NCBI RefSeq assembly: GCF_000091305.1
Contig: NC_013929.1
Coordinates: 3,844,001-3,908,000, forward strand
Direction: 5' to 3'
DNA from: Streptomyces scabiei 87.22
Lineage (GTDB): Bacteria > Actinomycetota > Actinomycetes > Streptomycetales > Streptomycetaceae
Length of the DNA: 64,000 nucleotides
The position numbers were made by a program, and so were the translations under genes. The notes beneath the pieces were generated by a model that made no database searches, was not told where the DNA came from, and saw only the letters and a list, made by a program, of their open reading frames with translations. Positions 1-8,172 of this stretch are shown here, piece after piece (position 1 is the first letter of the stretch; the number at the start of each line of letters is the position of its first letter).

Positions 1-54
1 CAACTCGGCCAGCGTGACCCGCTTGCCGTCGAGAAAGACCGTGCGGCCGCTCAT
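1..54 (-). CDS. 5' end of an unidentified gene, cut by the window edge
   Basis: The complement reads ATG then 17 further codons (MSGRTVFLDGKRVTLAEL) and runs off the left edge. It lies downstream of the PP2C gene on the same strand, 94 bp away, so it may be the next gene of the same operon. In vWA-PP2C-kinase (TerY-P) clusters the third member is a kinase, and a short N-terminal strand leading into a glycine-rich loop would fit. That is inference only, because no diagnostic motif lies inside the window. Confidence 0.55.
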   Translation of the reverse strand, partial: MSGRTVFLDGKRVTLAEL

Positions 55-148
55 GGCCGTACCTCCGAGTGTCATGGGGCTGGTCGCCGCCGTGCGGACG
101 CGTCGTCCCGGAGCCGCGACCGGCAGGGGCGTCCGCCGTGCGGAGCGG

Positions 149-934
149 TCACCGCCGGTGCGTACGGACGGCCCGCAGCAGGGTCTTGTCGTCCGCGTTG
201 AGCGCGGTCAGACGGTCCGAGCGCAGCAGGGCGGCCAGGTTGGGGTCGCGGTCGTCCTCGGCGGCGGCGTCCAGGGAGCGGAACACGGCCTCGGCGAACG
301 AGGTGTTCGGCGACGAGGCGCCGTCGGCGGACCGGTTGAGCATGGCCTGGGCCAGCCCGTCCGTGGACAGGAGCACCCCGTCGACGCCGTCGTCCGCGAC
401 GCACTCGGTGTGGGTCCAGCGCCCCACGTCCGGCGAGGTCAGGAACACCGTCTCGTTGCTGTACTCGCTCACCGCCGCGGCCTGCGGCAGCAGATGGAAC
501 TGCCGCTCCCCGTCCTCCGTCCCGGACCGTACGACGACGAATCCGTCCCCGACGGTGACATGGCCGATCCAGCCCGGGGCGAGCACCACCACGGTGAGCG
601 TGGTGGCGAAGTCCTGCGCGTCGGCCCCGGTCAGGTCGAGGAACTCGTTGCTCACGTCCTGCAGGGCGTCGCGCAGCAGCTCGTGCACGGCCTCGCCCGG
701 CGGCACCTCCACGGCCGCCTCCGCCCGCCGTGCGAAGTGCTCGGTGGCGAGCCGCACCGCGAGCCGCGAACCCTCCTCCGACCGGGGCCGGCTGCCGGCC
801 CCGTCGGCGACGGCGAGCACGGCGACGGCGGAGGTGGCGGTGGCGGCGCACGCGTCCTGGCAGGGCAGGCCCTGGCGCCGGTGCCGGTAGCCCTCGACGC
901 TCAGACCGTGGATCCGCCAGGGCGCGGCGTTCAC
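149..934 (-). CDS. PP2C-family protein phosphatase
   Basis: A 261-residue soluble protein of the PP2C type, expected to remove phosphate from Ser/Thr using a two-metal centre. Visible motifs are GLPCQDA (metal Asp 27), VADGAGS (Asp 44-Gly 45), a TVGDG strand and LLSTDGLA in the second half, in the order expected for the short PP2C_2 subfamily. There is no signal peptide or TM segment. The GTG start sits one base after the stop of the vWA gene, and GGGAGG lies about 7 nt upstream, so the two are almost certainly co-translated. A kinase encoded 2.8 kb upstream on the same strand is an obvious candidate for the opposing activity. Confidence 0.88.
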   Translation of the reverse strand: MNAAPWRIHGLSVEGYRHRRQGLPCQDACAATATSAVAVLAVADGAGSRPRSEEGSRLAVRLATEHFARRAEAAVEVPPGEAVHELLRDALQDVSNEFLDLTGADAQDFATTLTVVVLAPGWIGHVTVGDGFVVVRSGTEDGERQFHLLPQAAAVSEYSNETVFLTSPDVGRWTHTECVADDGVDGVLLSTDGLAQAMLNRSADGASSPNTSFAEAVFRSLDAAAEDDRDPNLAALLRSDRLTALNADDKTLLRAVRTHRR

Positions 935-935
935 C

Positions 936-1697
936 TCACGCCTCCCAGGCCGGGCGCTGTGTCTTGAACTGGCTGAAGATCTTCTCGAACACCTCGTCCC
1001 CCGCCCCCTTCTGTTCGGCGTTGGCGCTGGCGGACATCATCTGGAGCAGCTCCCGGAAGGGGAATCCCTGGATCCGGGCGTTGAACTTCGGTGCGAACGC
1101 CTTCAGCACCTGCTCGCCCCGGTCGGTGATCCCGCCGACGCCGATCGCGTACAGCCGGAACCGGCGGGCGCTCTGCTCCTCGGCGAGGACGGGGACCAAC
1201 CGGTGCCAGGAGTCGGTGAGATGACCGGTCGGGTCGGTGGGCAGGCCGTCGGTGACGAGGCAGATCTGCGGCCGGTAGTACTGCAGTCCCGAGGCTCGCA
1301 GTTCGCTCTTGCGGGCGGCGACGATGTGCATCGCCAGCTCCAGCGCCTCGGTCATCAGGGTGACGCCGGCGGCCGTGAGCTGCGGTGCCTGGAAGGCGTG
1401 CGCGGGTATGAAGGGGCTGGTGCGGGTGCGCGGGTCGAGGAGCTGGGGTCCGCGCCAGGCGCCGACGCCCTGTCCGCCGAAGGTGACGACGGCGACCTCC
1501 ACGCTGTAGCTGAGGCTGACGTCGTCGTGGAGTTCGCGGGTCCACTCGGCGAGCGCGTTGTTCAGGGTCTGGATCGGCGGGCCGGCCATGGAGCTGGACG
1601 TGTCGAGGCAGAGCACGAGCGGCATGCGCTGGGCGTTGTTCTCGAACTCGATGTCGGCGTACTCCGCCGGCAGCGTGGGCGGGTATTCGCGGTGCAT
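936..1697 (-). CDS. TerY-like vWA domain protein
   Basis: 253 residues, nearly all a von Willebrand A domain. The MIDAS motif DTSSS starts at residue 32 within VLCLDTSSSMAGPP, followed by a TFGGQG strand and the later LVTDGLPTD segment that supplies further metal ligands. It has no export signal, so it is probably a cytoplasmic metal-dependent scaffold of the COG4245 (TerY) type. The ATG has a GGGGGAAG ribosome site. The downstream PP2C gene starts one base after the stop. vWA plus PP2C plus kinase is the TerY-P arrangement described for Ter-related stress systems, but no terD or terC gene is visible in this window. Confidence 0.87.
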   Translation of the reverse strand: MHREYPPTLPAEYADIEFENNAQRMPLVLCLDTSSSMAGPPIQTLNNALAEWTRELHDDVSLSYSVEVAVVTFGGQGVGAWRGPQLLDPRTRTSPFIPAHAFQAPQLTAAGVTLMTEALELAMHIVAARKSELRASGLQYYRPQICLVTDGLPTDPTGHLTDSWHRLVPVLAEEQSARRFRLYAIGVGGITDRGEQVLKAFAPKFNARIQGFPFRELLQMMSASANAEQKGAGDEVFEKIFSQFKTQRPAWEA

Positions 1698-1745
1698 GGT
1701 TCTTCCCCCTGTGCCTGTGGTGGTGCTGATGCCGCTGGTGGTGCG

Positions 1746-1784
1746 GATACCTCTGGCGGATGCCTCTGGCAGATACCTCTGGTG
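1746..1784. repeat. three imperfect 13-bp tandem repeats
   Basis: GATACCTCTGGC, GATGCCTCTGGC and GATACCTCTGGT begin at 1746, 1759 and 1772. They lie in the 117-bp gap between the membrane protein gene and the vWA gene. This looks like replication slippage, and no function is evident. Confidence 0.6.
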
Positions 1785-1814
1785 GTGCGGGAATCCTCGG
1801 TGGTGCCGCCGGGG

Positions 1815-3077
1815 TCACCTGGGCGTGCCCTTCGCGTGCCGGGCGGCGGTGGGCGGGAAGGCGTACAGGACGTCGGAGTCCCGTTCCCGGGCGTCGGTGA
1901 CGTCGACGAGCCCGCCGGGCGCGGGCGGTGGCCGCCCCGGCTCGGCCCACACGGCCCGGCGCAGCACCCGGTCCAGCTCGACATAGCCCTGCGGGTGGAG
2001 TTCGGTCCGTACGACGGCGGTGCGGGAGTGCGCCGGGCGGGGCCCCACCTGACGCCCGTACCGGGGCGTGGGCGAGACGCGCAGCCGGGTGGTGGCCTCG
2101 TCCCCGCCGTCGGCCCCGGCACCGCCGGGGGCAGCACCGCCGCCGAGCGCGGTGCCGCCCCCGAGGGCAGCGCCGCCGGCCCCACCGCCCCCGCCCGTCG
2201 CACCGCCGCTGCCGGTCCCACCGCCGCCACGGGTGCCGTTGCCGCCGCCGAGCGCGCCGCGCGCCGCGTGCGCCGGTGGAGTCCGCGCGGGTCCGCCGGC
2301 GGCCCGGCCGGGAAGCACCGCGCGGTGGCCCACGGCCACCGGGCCCCTGGACCGCCGGATGACGATCACGAAGGCGAGCAGCAGCAGGGCGAGGAGGAGA
2401 CACATCCAGAACGCGGTCCAGGTGGCGCTGCTGTACCCGGCGGGTTCGTCATCGGTGGTGACGGCCTGGTTGCCGCCCTGCTTCTCGCCTCCCTGCTGGG
2501 CGTTGGTGCCCGGTGAGGCCGTGGCGGAGGGCTTCTCCTCGTCCTCCGCCGGGCCGATGGCGTCGACATGGGTGCGGAGGTCGGCGGCCAGACCCTCGTC
2601 GATGAGCGTTCTGCCGTCCAGGGGGCCGGACTTGTCGTCCTTGCTCTCGATCAGCTCGCACATCAGGGTGCGGTCGACGCAGAGGCCCGCGTCCTTGAGA
2701 GCCCTCATCGGGCCGGGTCGCAGCCGGTCGATGCGGGCGTCGGGGTGGACGAGCCGCCCCTCGGCCAGGACCAGCAGGGCCGTACCGCCCTCTCCGGTGG
2801 ACCCGCCCTTCGGCACGCGGACCACGAGGGGGTACCGGTCCCGGCGCAACGTGTCGATGTTCTGGTGCTGGCCCTCCTCGACCTTTTCGTACGCCAGGGG
2901 CTCGTCCAGCGTGATCACGACGGGACCGTCCTTGATCACGCCGGCCCAGCACTGCAACTGCTCGGTGAGCCGGTCGGCACACGCGTCGGGGACCGCCACG
3001 GCCGGACCGCCCGGCACGAGCGCGACCAGTGACCCCACCAGCACACCGACGAACGGCGAACGCCTGATCGCACCCAT
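1815..3077 (-). CDS. secreted, membrane-anchored protein of unknown function
   Basis: About 420 residues. The N-terminus has a charged start and a hydrophobic stretch (FVGVLVGSLVALVPGGPAVA) that reads as a signal peptide. It is followed by an extracytoplasmic domain with several cysteines (DACADRL, QLQCWAG, GLCVDRTLMCELIE). A single TM helix (FWMCLLLALLLLAFVIVI) lies near residue 225, then a Gly/Ala-rich low-complexity linker and a basic cytoplasmic tail. I chose the ATG at 3077 because GGGGGG lies 8 nt upstream; an in-frame start 30 bp earlier lacks one. It precedes the vWA and PP2C genes on the same strand, so it could pass an envelope signal to them. No family was recognised. Confidence 0.75.
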   Translation of the reverse strand: MGAIRRSPFVGVLVGSLVALVPGGPAVAVPDACADRLTEQLQCWAGVIKDGPVVITLDEPLAYEKVEEGQHQNIDTLRRDRYPLVVRVPKGGSTGEGGTALLVLAEGRLVHPDARIDRLRPGPMRALKDAGLCVDRTLMCELIESKDDKSGPLDGRTLIDEGLAADLRTHVDAIGPAEDEEKPSATASPGTNAQQGGEKQGGNQAVTTDDEPAGYSSATWTAFWMCLLLALLLLAFVIVIRRSRGPVAVGHRAVLPGRAAGGPARTPPAHAARGALGGGNGTRGGGGTGSGGATGGGGGAGGAALGGGTALGGGAAPGGAGADGGDEATTRLRVSPTPRYGRQVGPRPAHSRTAVVRTELHPQGYVELDRVLRRAVWAEPGRPPPAPGGLVDVTDARERDSDVLYAFPPTAARHAKGTPR

Positions 3078-3236
3078 CGCAGCAACCCCCCGTGGCCTGA
3101 AAGGCACGCCCCCGCGGCCCTGAAAAAGCCCATCCCATAGTGGAGCAGGTGACCGGGCGGCCGGAAGGGTTTGGTGAATTCCGCCGGTGGAGTTTCGACG
3201 ACTTTCGTCAACTTACGATCAGTACGCTTTTCACTT

Positions 3237-3773
3237 CTACAACTTGAACACCTGGTGGCAACGGCTGAACATCTGTCTCGCCCGGTCCACCCAGTCATGG
3301 GCCAGCGCGTCGAAGTCCGCCTGGGTGATGCGGCACGTCAGCGGCAGGTCGCACACTCCGGCGAGACAGGGGCGCGGCCCGCGCACGTCCCACACGGAAA
3401 GCATGGGAATCAATTGTTCGGTATTCCACGCGTTCGACGCGGCCGCCGCGATGGCGAGCTGGTCCTGCCGGAGGTAATGCCCGTCCGTCGCGAAGGCCAC
3501 GAGAAGTCTTTTCGTGGTCATGAAGCGCACCGTGACGATCCGCCCCGTCTCCTGGAGATCGAATCGCAGGGAAACGGAAACGGTGTCGTGGACCGTGTGG
3601 TAATTCCGCCGGGCGACCCAGTTCTGCACCAGTTGCCGCCAGTGCGTGCCGAGGTCGTATATCTCGCCGTTCACCGAGGGCCGAACGTCGCGGCCCGTGG
3701 AGGAGCCGCTGCCCGGGTAGGAGTCACGGCCCGGGTGGGAGTCCCTGTCCGGGAAGAAGTCAGGCACCGTCAC
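3237..3773 (-). CDS. YbjN-like domain protein
   Basis: 178 residues with a Pro/Asp/Ser/Gly-rich N-terminal 30 residues. The rest resembles the YbjN / sensory-regulator fold: the WNTEQLIPMLSVWD stretch followed by a long C-terminal helix (FDALAHDWVDRARQMFSRCHQ). YbjN-like proteins adopt a type III secretion chaperone-like fold and are thought to bind partner proteins. The GTG start overlaps the kinase stop by 14 bp, so the protein is translationally coupled to the kinase and may be its partner or substrate. The family call rests on the overall pattern, not on catalytic residues. Confidence 0.65.
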   Translation of the reverse strand: MTVPDFFPDRDSHPGRDSYPGSGSSTGRDVRPSVNGEIYDLGTHWRQLVQNWVARRNYHTVHDTVSVSLRFDLQETGRIVTVRFMTTKRLLVAFATDGHYLRQDQLAIAAAASNAWNTEQLIPMLSVWDVRGPRPCLAGVCDLPLTCRITQADFDALAHDWVDRARQMFSRCHQVFKL

Positions 3774-4758
3774 GGACCACCGCCCCGGCGACCATGACGT
3801 CGGTCAGACCGGCGTCGAGCAGTGCCTGCGCGTGGAGCAGCAGACAGGACGGCACCGACTCGCTCGTCGTACGGCGCAGATGGCGCTCCTTCAGCTCCTC
3901 GTACCGCACCTCGATGGTCCGGGCCACCTGCGGTGGCGGCCACACCTCGGCGCTCGCGTCCTCCTCCACCAGCTCGGCCAGGATCTCGGCGAGCGGCGGC
4001 CGGTCCTCGGGCCGCTTGGCCAGGCAGCGGGCGACGAGGGGCCGCAGCCCCGCCGGTACCCCGTCGAGCCGGGGCTCTCCTCGTACGACCTCCACGCGCA
4101 CGCCTTCGCCGCTGCCGTGCGGCGAGCGGCCGGTGAGCGCGTACACCAGGACCCCGCCGAGCGAGAACACGTCGCTCGCCGGGCCGACGCGGGCGCCGCG
4201 GATCTGCTCGGGCGACATGAACGGCGGGGTGCCGACGACGACACCGACACGGGTGAGGCCGGGGGCGCCGTCGACGCGGGAGATGCCGAAGTCGATGACG
4301 CGGGGGCCGTCCTGGGCGAGCAGGACGTTGGCCGGCTTGAGGTCGCGGTGGACCACATGCGCCGCGTGGATGGCCTGCAACGCCTCGACGAGCCCGGCGC
4401 CGAGCGGGCGGACCTGGGCCTCGGGGAGGGGCCCGTCGGCGCGGACGGCTTCCGCGAGGGAGGGGCCGGGGACGTACAGGGTGGCCAGCCAGGGGAGTTC
4501 GGCCGTGGGGTCGGCGTCGACGACGGCGGCGGTGTAGGCGCCGCTGACCACGCGGGCGGCGGCGACCTCGCGGGCGAAGCGTTCGCGGAACTCGGGTTCG
4601 GCGGCGAGTTCGGGGCGGGCGACCTTGACGGCGACCTCGCGGCCGGCGGGTGAGCGGCCCAGGTAGACCCAGCCCATGCCGCCCGATCCCAGGCGGCCGA
4701 CTATCTTGTACGGGCCGATCTTCAGGGGGTCACTTACGGGTGTACGCACCCCGCTCAC
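3760..4758 (-). CDS. Hanks-type serine/threonine protein kinase, soluble
   Basis: 332 residues. The kinase domain is complete: glycine loop GRLGSGGMGWVY (residues 21-32), catalytic Lys 45 in VAVK, HRDLKPANV with Asp 139, DFG at 156-158, MSPEQ and SDVFSLGG. The C-terminal 70 residues (after the RPPLAEILAEL helix) carry no TM or PASTA segment, so this is a cytosolic kinase, unlike PknB. The GTG start at 4758 is accepted with reservation because the ribosome site is weak; a GTG three codons on is possible. It is first in the minus-strand run kinase, YbjN-like, membrane protein, vWA, PP2C, which suggests one phosphorylation circuit. Confidence 0.92.
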   Translation of the reverse strand: MSGVRTPVSDPLKIGPYKIVGRLGSGGMGWVYLGRSPAGREVAVKVARPELAAEPEFRERFAREVAAARVVSGAYTAAVVDADPTAELPWLATLYVPGPSLAEAVRADGPLPEAQVRPLGAGLVEALQAIHAAHVVHRDLKPANVLLAQDGPRVIDFGISRVDGAPGLTRVGVVVGTPPFMSPEQIRGARVGPASDVFSLGGVLVYALTGRSPHGSGEGVRVEVVRGEPRLDGVPAGLRPLVARCLAKRPEDRPPLAEILAELVEEDASAEVWPPPQVARTIEVRYEELKERHLRRTTSESVPSCLLLHAQALLDAGLTDVMVAGAVVRDGA

Positions 4759-4891
4759 CTCATTTCGGGGTTCGGTGCGGATGTCCCGAGTGTCCCGCGA
4801 AATCCGGTGCGCGGCAGTGCTTTTCGCCCCCTCCGCCCCTACCCGTCCCCTCCCTCAAGGGGCTGCGCCCCTTCGACCCCCAGACGTCCGC

Positions 4892-5017
4892 CCGGTGGGG
4901 GCTGGTCGCGCAGTTCCCCGCGCCCCTGAAGACCAGGGGCTGCGCCCACTGCTTTTCAGGCCCGCAGGGCCTGTTGCTTCCAGGGGCGCGGGGAACTGCG
5001 CGAGAAGCCCCACCGGA
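4892..5017. repeat. large intergenic inverted repeat (Streptomyces-type)
   Basis: The 401-bp gap between the kinase start and the pckG stop contains no gene. Left arm 4892-4928 and right arm 4981-5017 are inverted copies of a ~37-nt sequence whose core is CAGGGGCGCGGGGAACTGCG, with only a few mismatches. The ~52-nt centre has its own short complementary parts. From memory, this core is a widespread intergenic element in Streptomyces genomes. It could fold as a long stem-loop on either strand and may act as a transcription barrier. Confidence 0.75.
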
Positions 5018-5078
5018 GCCGCACCCGCCAACGCACCCGTACCCCCGAGCCACTGGGCACCCGAACAACCCGGCGCAC

Positions 5079-5142
5079 AAAAAACCGCGACCGGCCGAGG
5101 AGACGTCGCTGGTCAGGGCAACCCATATCCGGCCGGTCGCGG
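5079..5142 (-). terminator. Rho-independent terminator of pckG
   Basis: On the minus strand a 12-bp stem (CCGCGACCGGCC, 5131-5142, with its complement at 5085-5096) is followed by six T residues (complement of 5079-5084). It begins 17 bp past the pckG stop. Strong stem plus U-tract is unusually canonical for this GC content. Confidence 0.85.
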
Positions 5143-5159
5143 AGCATCACCGCGGAGTG

Positions 5160-6995
5160 TCAGCCCAGTCGGCTCACCAACGCCCGGTACTCCTCCCACA
5201 GCTCCTTCGGCGTGTGCTCACCGAAGGTGTTGAGGTGCTCGGGCACGAGCGCCGCCTCCTCCCGCCACACCTCCTTGTCGACGGTCAGCAGGAAGTCGAG
5301 GTCGGACGCGGACAGGTCCAGCCCGTCCGTGTCGAGCGCCTCCGGCGTCGGGAGGATGCCGATCGGCGTCTCCACACCCTCCGCCTTGCCGTCCAGCCGG
5401 TCCACGATCCACTTCAGGACGCGGCTGTTCTCGCCGAACCCGGGCCAGACGAACTTGCCCGCGTCGTTCTTGCGGAACCAGTTGACGTAGTAGATCTTCG
5501 GGAGCTTCGCCTGGTCCTTGCCCTTGGCGACATCGACCCAGTGGCCCATGTAGTCGCCCATGTTGTAGCCGCAGAAGGGCAGCATCGCGAACGGGTCGCG
5601 GCGCAGTTCGCCGACCTTGCCCTCGGCCGCCGCGGTCTTCTCGGACGCCACGTTCGCGCCCAGGAACACTCCGTGGTTCCAGTCGAAGGACTCCGTCACC
5701 AGCGGCACCGCCGTGGCGCGGCGGCCGCCGAAGAGGATCGCCGAGATCGGCACGCCCTTGGGGCTCTCCCACTCGGGCGCGATGATCGGGCACTGCGAGG
5801 CCGGCACCGTGAACCGGGCGTTCGGGTGGGCGGCGGGCGCCTCGGCGTCCGGCGTCCAGTCGTTGCCCTTCCAGTCGGTGAGGTGGGCGGGAGTCTCCTC
5901 CGTCATCCCCTCCCACCACACGTCGCCGTCGTCGGTGAGCGCCACGTTGGTGAAGACCGAGTTGCCCCACAGCGTCTTCATCGCGTTGGCGTTGGTGTGC
6001 TCACCGGTGCCGGGCGCGACGCCGAAGAAGCCGGCCTCGGGGTTGATGGCGTAGAGCTGCCCGTCCTCACCGAACCGCATCCACGCGATGTCGTCGCCGA
6101 TGGTCTCGACGGTCCAGCCCTTGACGGTGGGCTCCAGCATCGCCAGGTTCGTCTTGCCGCACGCCGACGGGAACGCGGCGGCGACGTACTTCGACTCGCC
6201 CTGCGGCGGGGTCAGTTTGAGGATCAGCATGTGCTCGGCCAGCCAGCCCTCGTCACGCGCCATGACCGAGGCGATGCGCAGGGCGTAGCACTTCTTGCCG
6301 AGCAGCGCGTTGCCGCCGTACCCGGAGCCGTAGGACCAGATCTCGCGGGTCTCGGGGAAGTGGGAGATGTACTTGGTGCTGTTGCAGGGCCACGGCACGT
6401 CGGCCTGGCCGGGCTCCAGCGGGGCGCCGAGGGTGTGCACGGCCTTCACGAAGAAACCCTCGGAGCCCAGTTCGTCCAGCACCGGCTGTCCCATACGGGT
6501 CATGGTGCGCATGGAGACGGCGACGTACGCGGAGTCGGTGATCTCGACGCCGAGCGCGGAGAGCGGGGAGCCCAGCGGGCCCATGCAGAACGGGACGACG
6601 TACATCGTGCGTCCGCGCATCGAGCCGCGGAACAGGCCCTTCTCGCCGTTCTCGCCCTGGAAGATCTTCCGCATCTCGGCGGGGGCCTTCCAGTGGTTGG
6701 TCGGGCCCGCGTCCGCCTCCTTCTCCGAGCAGATGAAGGTGCGGTCCTCGACCCGGGCGACATCGGTCGGGTCGGACGCGGCGTAGTAGGAGTTCGGGCG
6801 CTTGATCGGGTCCAGCCGGCGGAAGGTGCCCTTCTCGACGAGCTCCCCGCACAGGCGCTCGTACTCGGCCTCGGATCCATCGCACCAGACGACATTGTCC
6901 GGCTCGGTCAGTTCGGCGATCTCGTTCACCCACGCCACGAGTTCTCGGTGGGTGGTCGGGACGGTTGAAGGGGGAGCCGCGATGTCGCGCGCCAC
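5160..6995 (-). CDS. pckG: phosphoenolpyruvate carboxykinase (GTP)
   Basis: 611 residues, the usual length for GTP-dependent PEPCK, which interconverts oxaloacetate and PEP at the gluconeogenesis/anaplerosis node. The kinase-1 P-loop FPSACGKTNLAML lies at 275-287 with the reactive Cys 279, followed by the kinase-2 stretch GDDIAWMRF and NPEAGFFGVAPGT. I placed the start at the GTG at 6995 because AGGAG lies 6 nt upstream; a longer in-frame extension to 7082 has no homologous look. A strong terminator follows, so it is probably monocistronic. Confidence 0.96.
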   Translation of the reverse strand: MARDIAAPPSTVPTTHRELVAWVNEIAELTEPDNVVWCDGSEAEYERLCGELVEKGTFRRLDPIKRPNSYYAASDPTDVARVEDRTFICSEKEADAGPTNHWKAPAEMRKIFQGENGEKGLFRGSMRGRTMYVVPFCMGPLGSPLSALGVEITDSAYVAVSMRTMTRMGQPVLDELGSEGFFVKAVHTLGAPLEPGQADVPWPCNSTKYISHFPETREIWSYGSGYGGNALLGKKCYALRIASVMARDEGWLAEHMLILKLTPPQGESKYVAAAFPSACGKTNLAMLEPTVKGWTVETIGDDIAWMRFGEDGQLYAINPEAGFFGVAPGTGEHTNANAMKTLWGNSVFTNVALTDDGDVWWEGMTEETPAHLTDWKGNDWTPDAEAPAAHPNARFTVPASQCPIIAPEWESPKGVPISAILFGGRRATAVPLVTESFDWNHGVFLGANVASEKTAAAEGKVGELRRDPFAMLPFCGYNMGDYMGHWVDVAKGKDQAKLPKIYYVNWFRKNDAGKFVWPGFGENSRVLKWIVDRLDGKAEGVETPIGILPTPEALDTDGLDLSASDLDFLLTVDKEVWREEAALVPEHLNTFGEHTPKELWEEYRALVSRLG

Positions 6996-7317
6996 GATTG
7001 CTCCTAAATGAGGGATTTTGTGTTGGAGGCCCCGTGGGGGCTGCGACCCGGATGCTTCATCAGTGGTGCCCTTGGCGCTCATCCGGTGCCGACCGCACTC
7101 ATTTGATCATCCGACGGGAGTGCCCATATGTCCAGAGGGCCGCCCACGTGAGCATCGTGACCATCACCACTCACCCGATTTCACCCGGGAGGTTTCCCTG
7201 TGTCACCACGGCTTCACCAGGGGTGTCGGGTAGTGCGCTCGCCTCTCGCCCGCGCGCCCCCCGCATGAGACGATGGCCACTTAACGCGGCACGAACGGCC
7301 CGCACGCTCCCGTAAGT
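6996..7317. other. intergenic region between pckG and the hemolysin III gene
   Basis: About 320 bp between divergent genes. It should hold the pckG promoter (minus) and the promoter of the next gene (plus). I see no convincing -35/-10 pair, hairpin or small ORF in it apart from the palindrome reported next. Confidence 0.5.
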
Positions 7318-7329
7318 TACGGTTCCGTA
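7318..7329. promoter_or_regulatory. operator-like palindrome TACGGttCCGTA
   Basis: A 12-bp palindrome (arms TACGG/CCGTA around TT) ends 6 bp before the start codon of the hemolysin III gene. Such a site overlapping the initiation region would suit repressor binding. The TetR gene lies only 1.7 kb away, but a link is speculative. Confidence 0.4.
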
Positions 7330-7335
7330 GGTACG

Positions 7336-8103
7336 ATGCAGGGCATGACAGCGTCCGTCCCCGATGCGCAAGCGGAGACGTCGGCCGACAGCCGCGATCC
7401 CGACGCGCGATCCCTGCCGCAACAGATCGCCCACACGATCACCGACGAGATCCAACAGATCACCGGTGAGATCAAGCCCAGACTCCGGGGCTGGCTCCAC
7501 CTCGGCATGTTCCCGGCCGCGCTCGTCGCGGGCCTGGTGCTGACCGCCCTCGCGGGTTCCACGCGCGGACGCATCGCCTGCGGGATCTTCACCCTCACGG
7601 CCTGCCTGCTGTTCGGCGTGAGCGCGCTGTACCACCGGGGCAACTGGAGTCCGCGCATGGACGGCATCCTGCGCAGACTGGATCACGCCAATATCTTCCT
7701 GATCATCGCGGGCACCTACACCCCGCTGACGATGCTGCTCCTGCCGGGCGCCAAGGGGCAGTGGCTGCTCTGGGGCATCTGGGCGGCGGCACTGGCCGGC
7801 ATCGTCTTCCGGGTCTTCTGGGTGGGCGCACCGCGCTGGCTCTACACCCCGTGCTACATCGCGATGGGCTGGGCGGCCGTCTTCTTCCTGCCCGACTTCA
7901 TGCGCACCGGCGGCATCACCGTCCTCGTCCTGGTGATCGTCGGCGGCGTCCTCTACAGCGTCGGCGGGGTCATCTACGGCCTCAAGCGCCCGGACCCGTC
8001 ACCGCGCTGGTTCGGCTTCCACGAGGTCTTCCACTCCCTGACACTGGCGGCGTTCATCACGCACTACGTGGGCATCTCCCTGGTGGCGTACCAGCACGCT
8101 TGA
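7336..8103 (+). CDS. hemolysin III (PAQR) family membrane protein
   Basis: 255 residues. A hydrophilic N-terminus of about 50 residues precedes seven hydrophobic segments. Signature residues of the PAQR/HlyIII family are present: SALYHRG, LDHANIFLIIAGTYTP in the middle and GFHEVFHSLTLAAFITHY near the end. The conserved His residues and the Asp are the predicted metal-binding hydrolase-like site. The bacterial role is unproven, with membrane lipid or stress functions suggested. The start may be the ATG at 7336 or 7345; neither has a strong ribosome site. The stop codon directly abuts the end of a transposable element. Confidence 0.9.
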   Translation: MQGMTASVPDAQAETSADSRDPDARSLPQQIAHTITDEIQQITGEIKPRLRGWLHLGMFPAALVAGLVLTALAGSTRGRIACGIFTLTACLLFGVSALYHRGNWSPRMDGILRRLDHANIFLIIAGTYTPLTMLLLPGAKGQWLLWGIWAAALAGIVFRVFWVGAPRWLYTPCYIAMGWAAVFFLPDFMRTGGITVLVLVIVGGVLYSVGGVIYGLKRPDPSPRWFGFHEVFHSLTLAAFITHYVGISLVAYQHA

Positions 8104-8109
8104 CTTGCT

Positions 8110-8172
8110 CCTCGCCCTGAAGGGCGAGGATTCCGGCCTCCCTTGACTGGTGGCTGTGCCGCTATGCGGCAC
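8110..8172 (-). ncRNA. predicted 3' part of the TnpB guide (omega) RNA
   Basis: In this family the guide RNA derives from the 3' end of tnpB and the adjoining right end. Here two hairpins sit in the right place: 8156-8172 (GTGCCGC/GCGGCAC, loop TAT), which overlaps the tnpB stop, and 8110-8129 (loop TGAA) at the element end. The sequence flanking the element would supply the guide, here the tail of the hemolysin III gene. The 5' boundary inside tnpB cannot be set from sequence alone. Confidence 0.5.

Noticed and set aside
4828..4990. CRISPR-like spacing of repeats near pckG
   Set aside because: Only two inverted arms exist, with no regular direct repeat-spacer order.
4650..6968. Long plus-strand frame opposite pckG
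   Set aside because: Antisense of a well-supported PEP carboxykinase; Val/Leu/Arg/His-rich noise.
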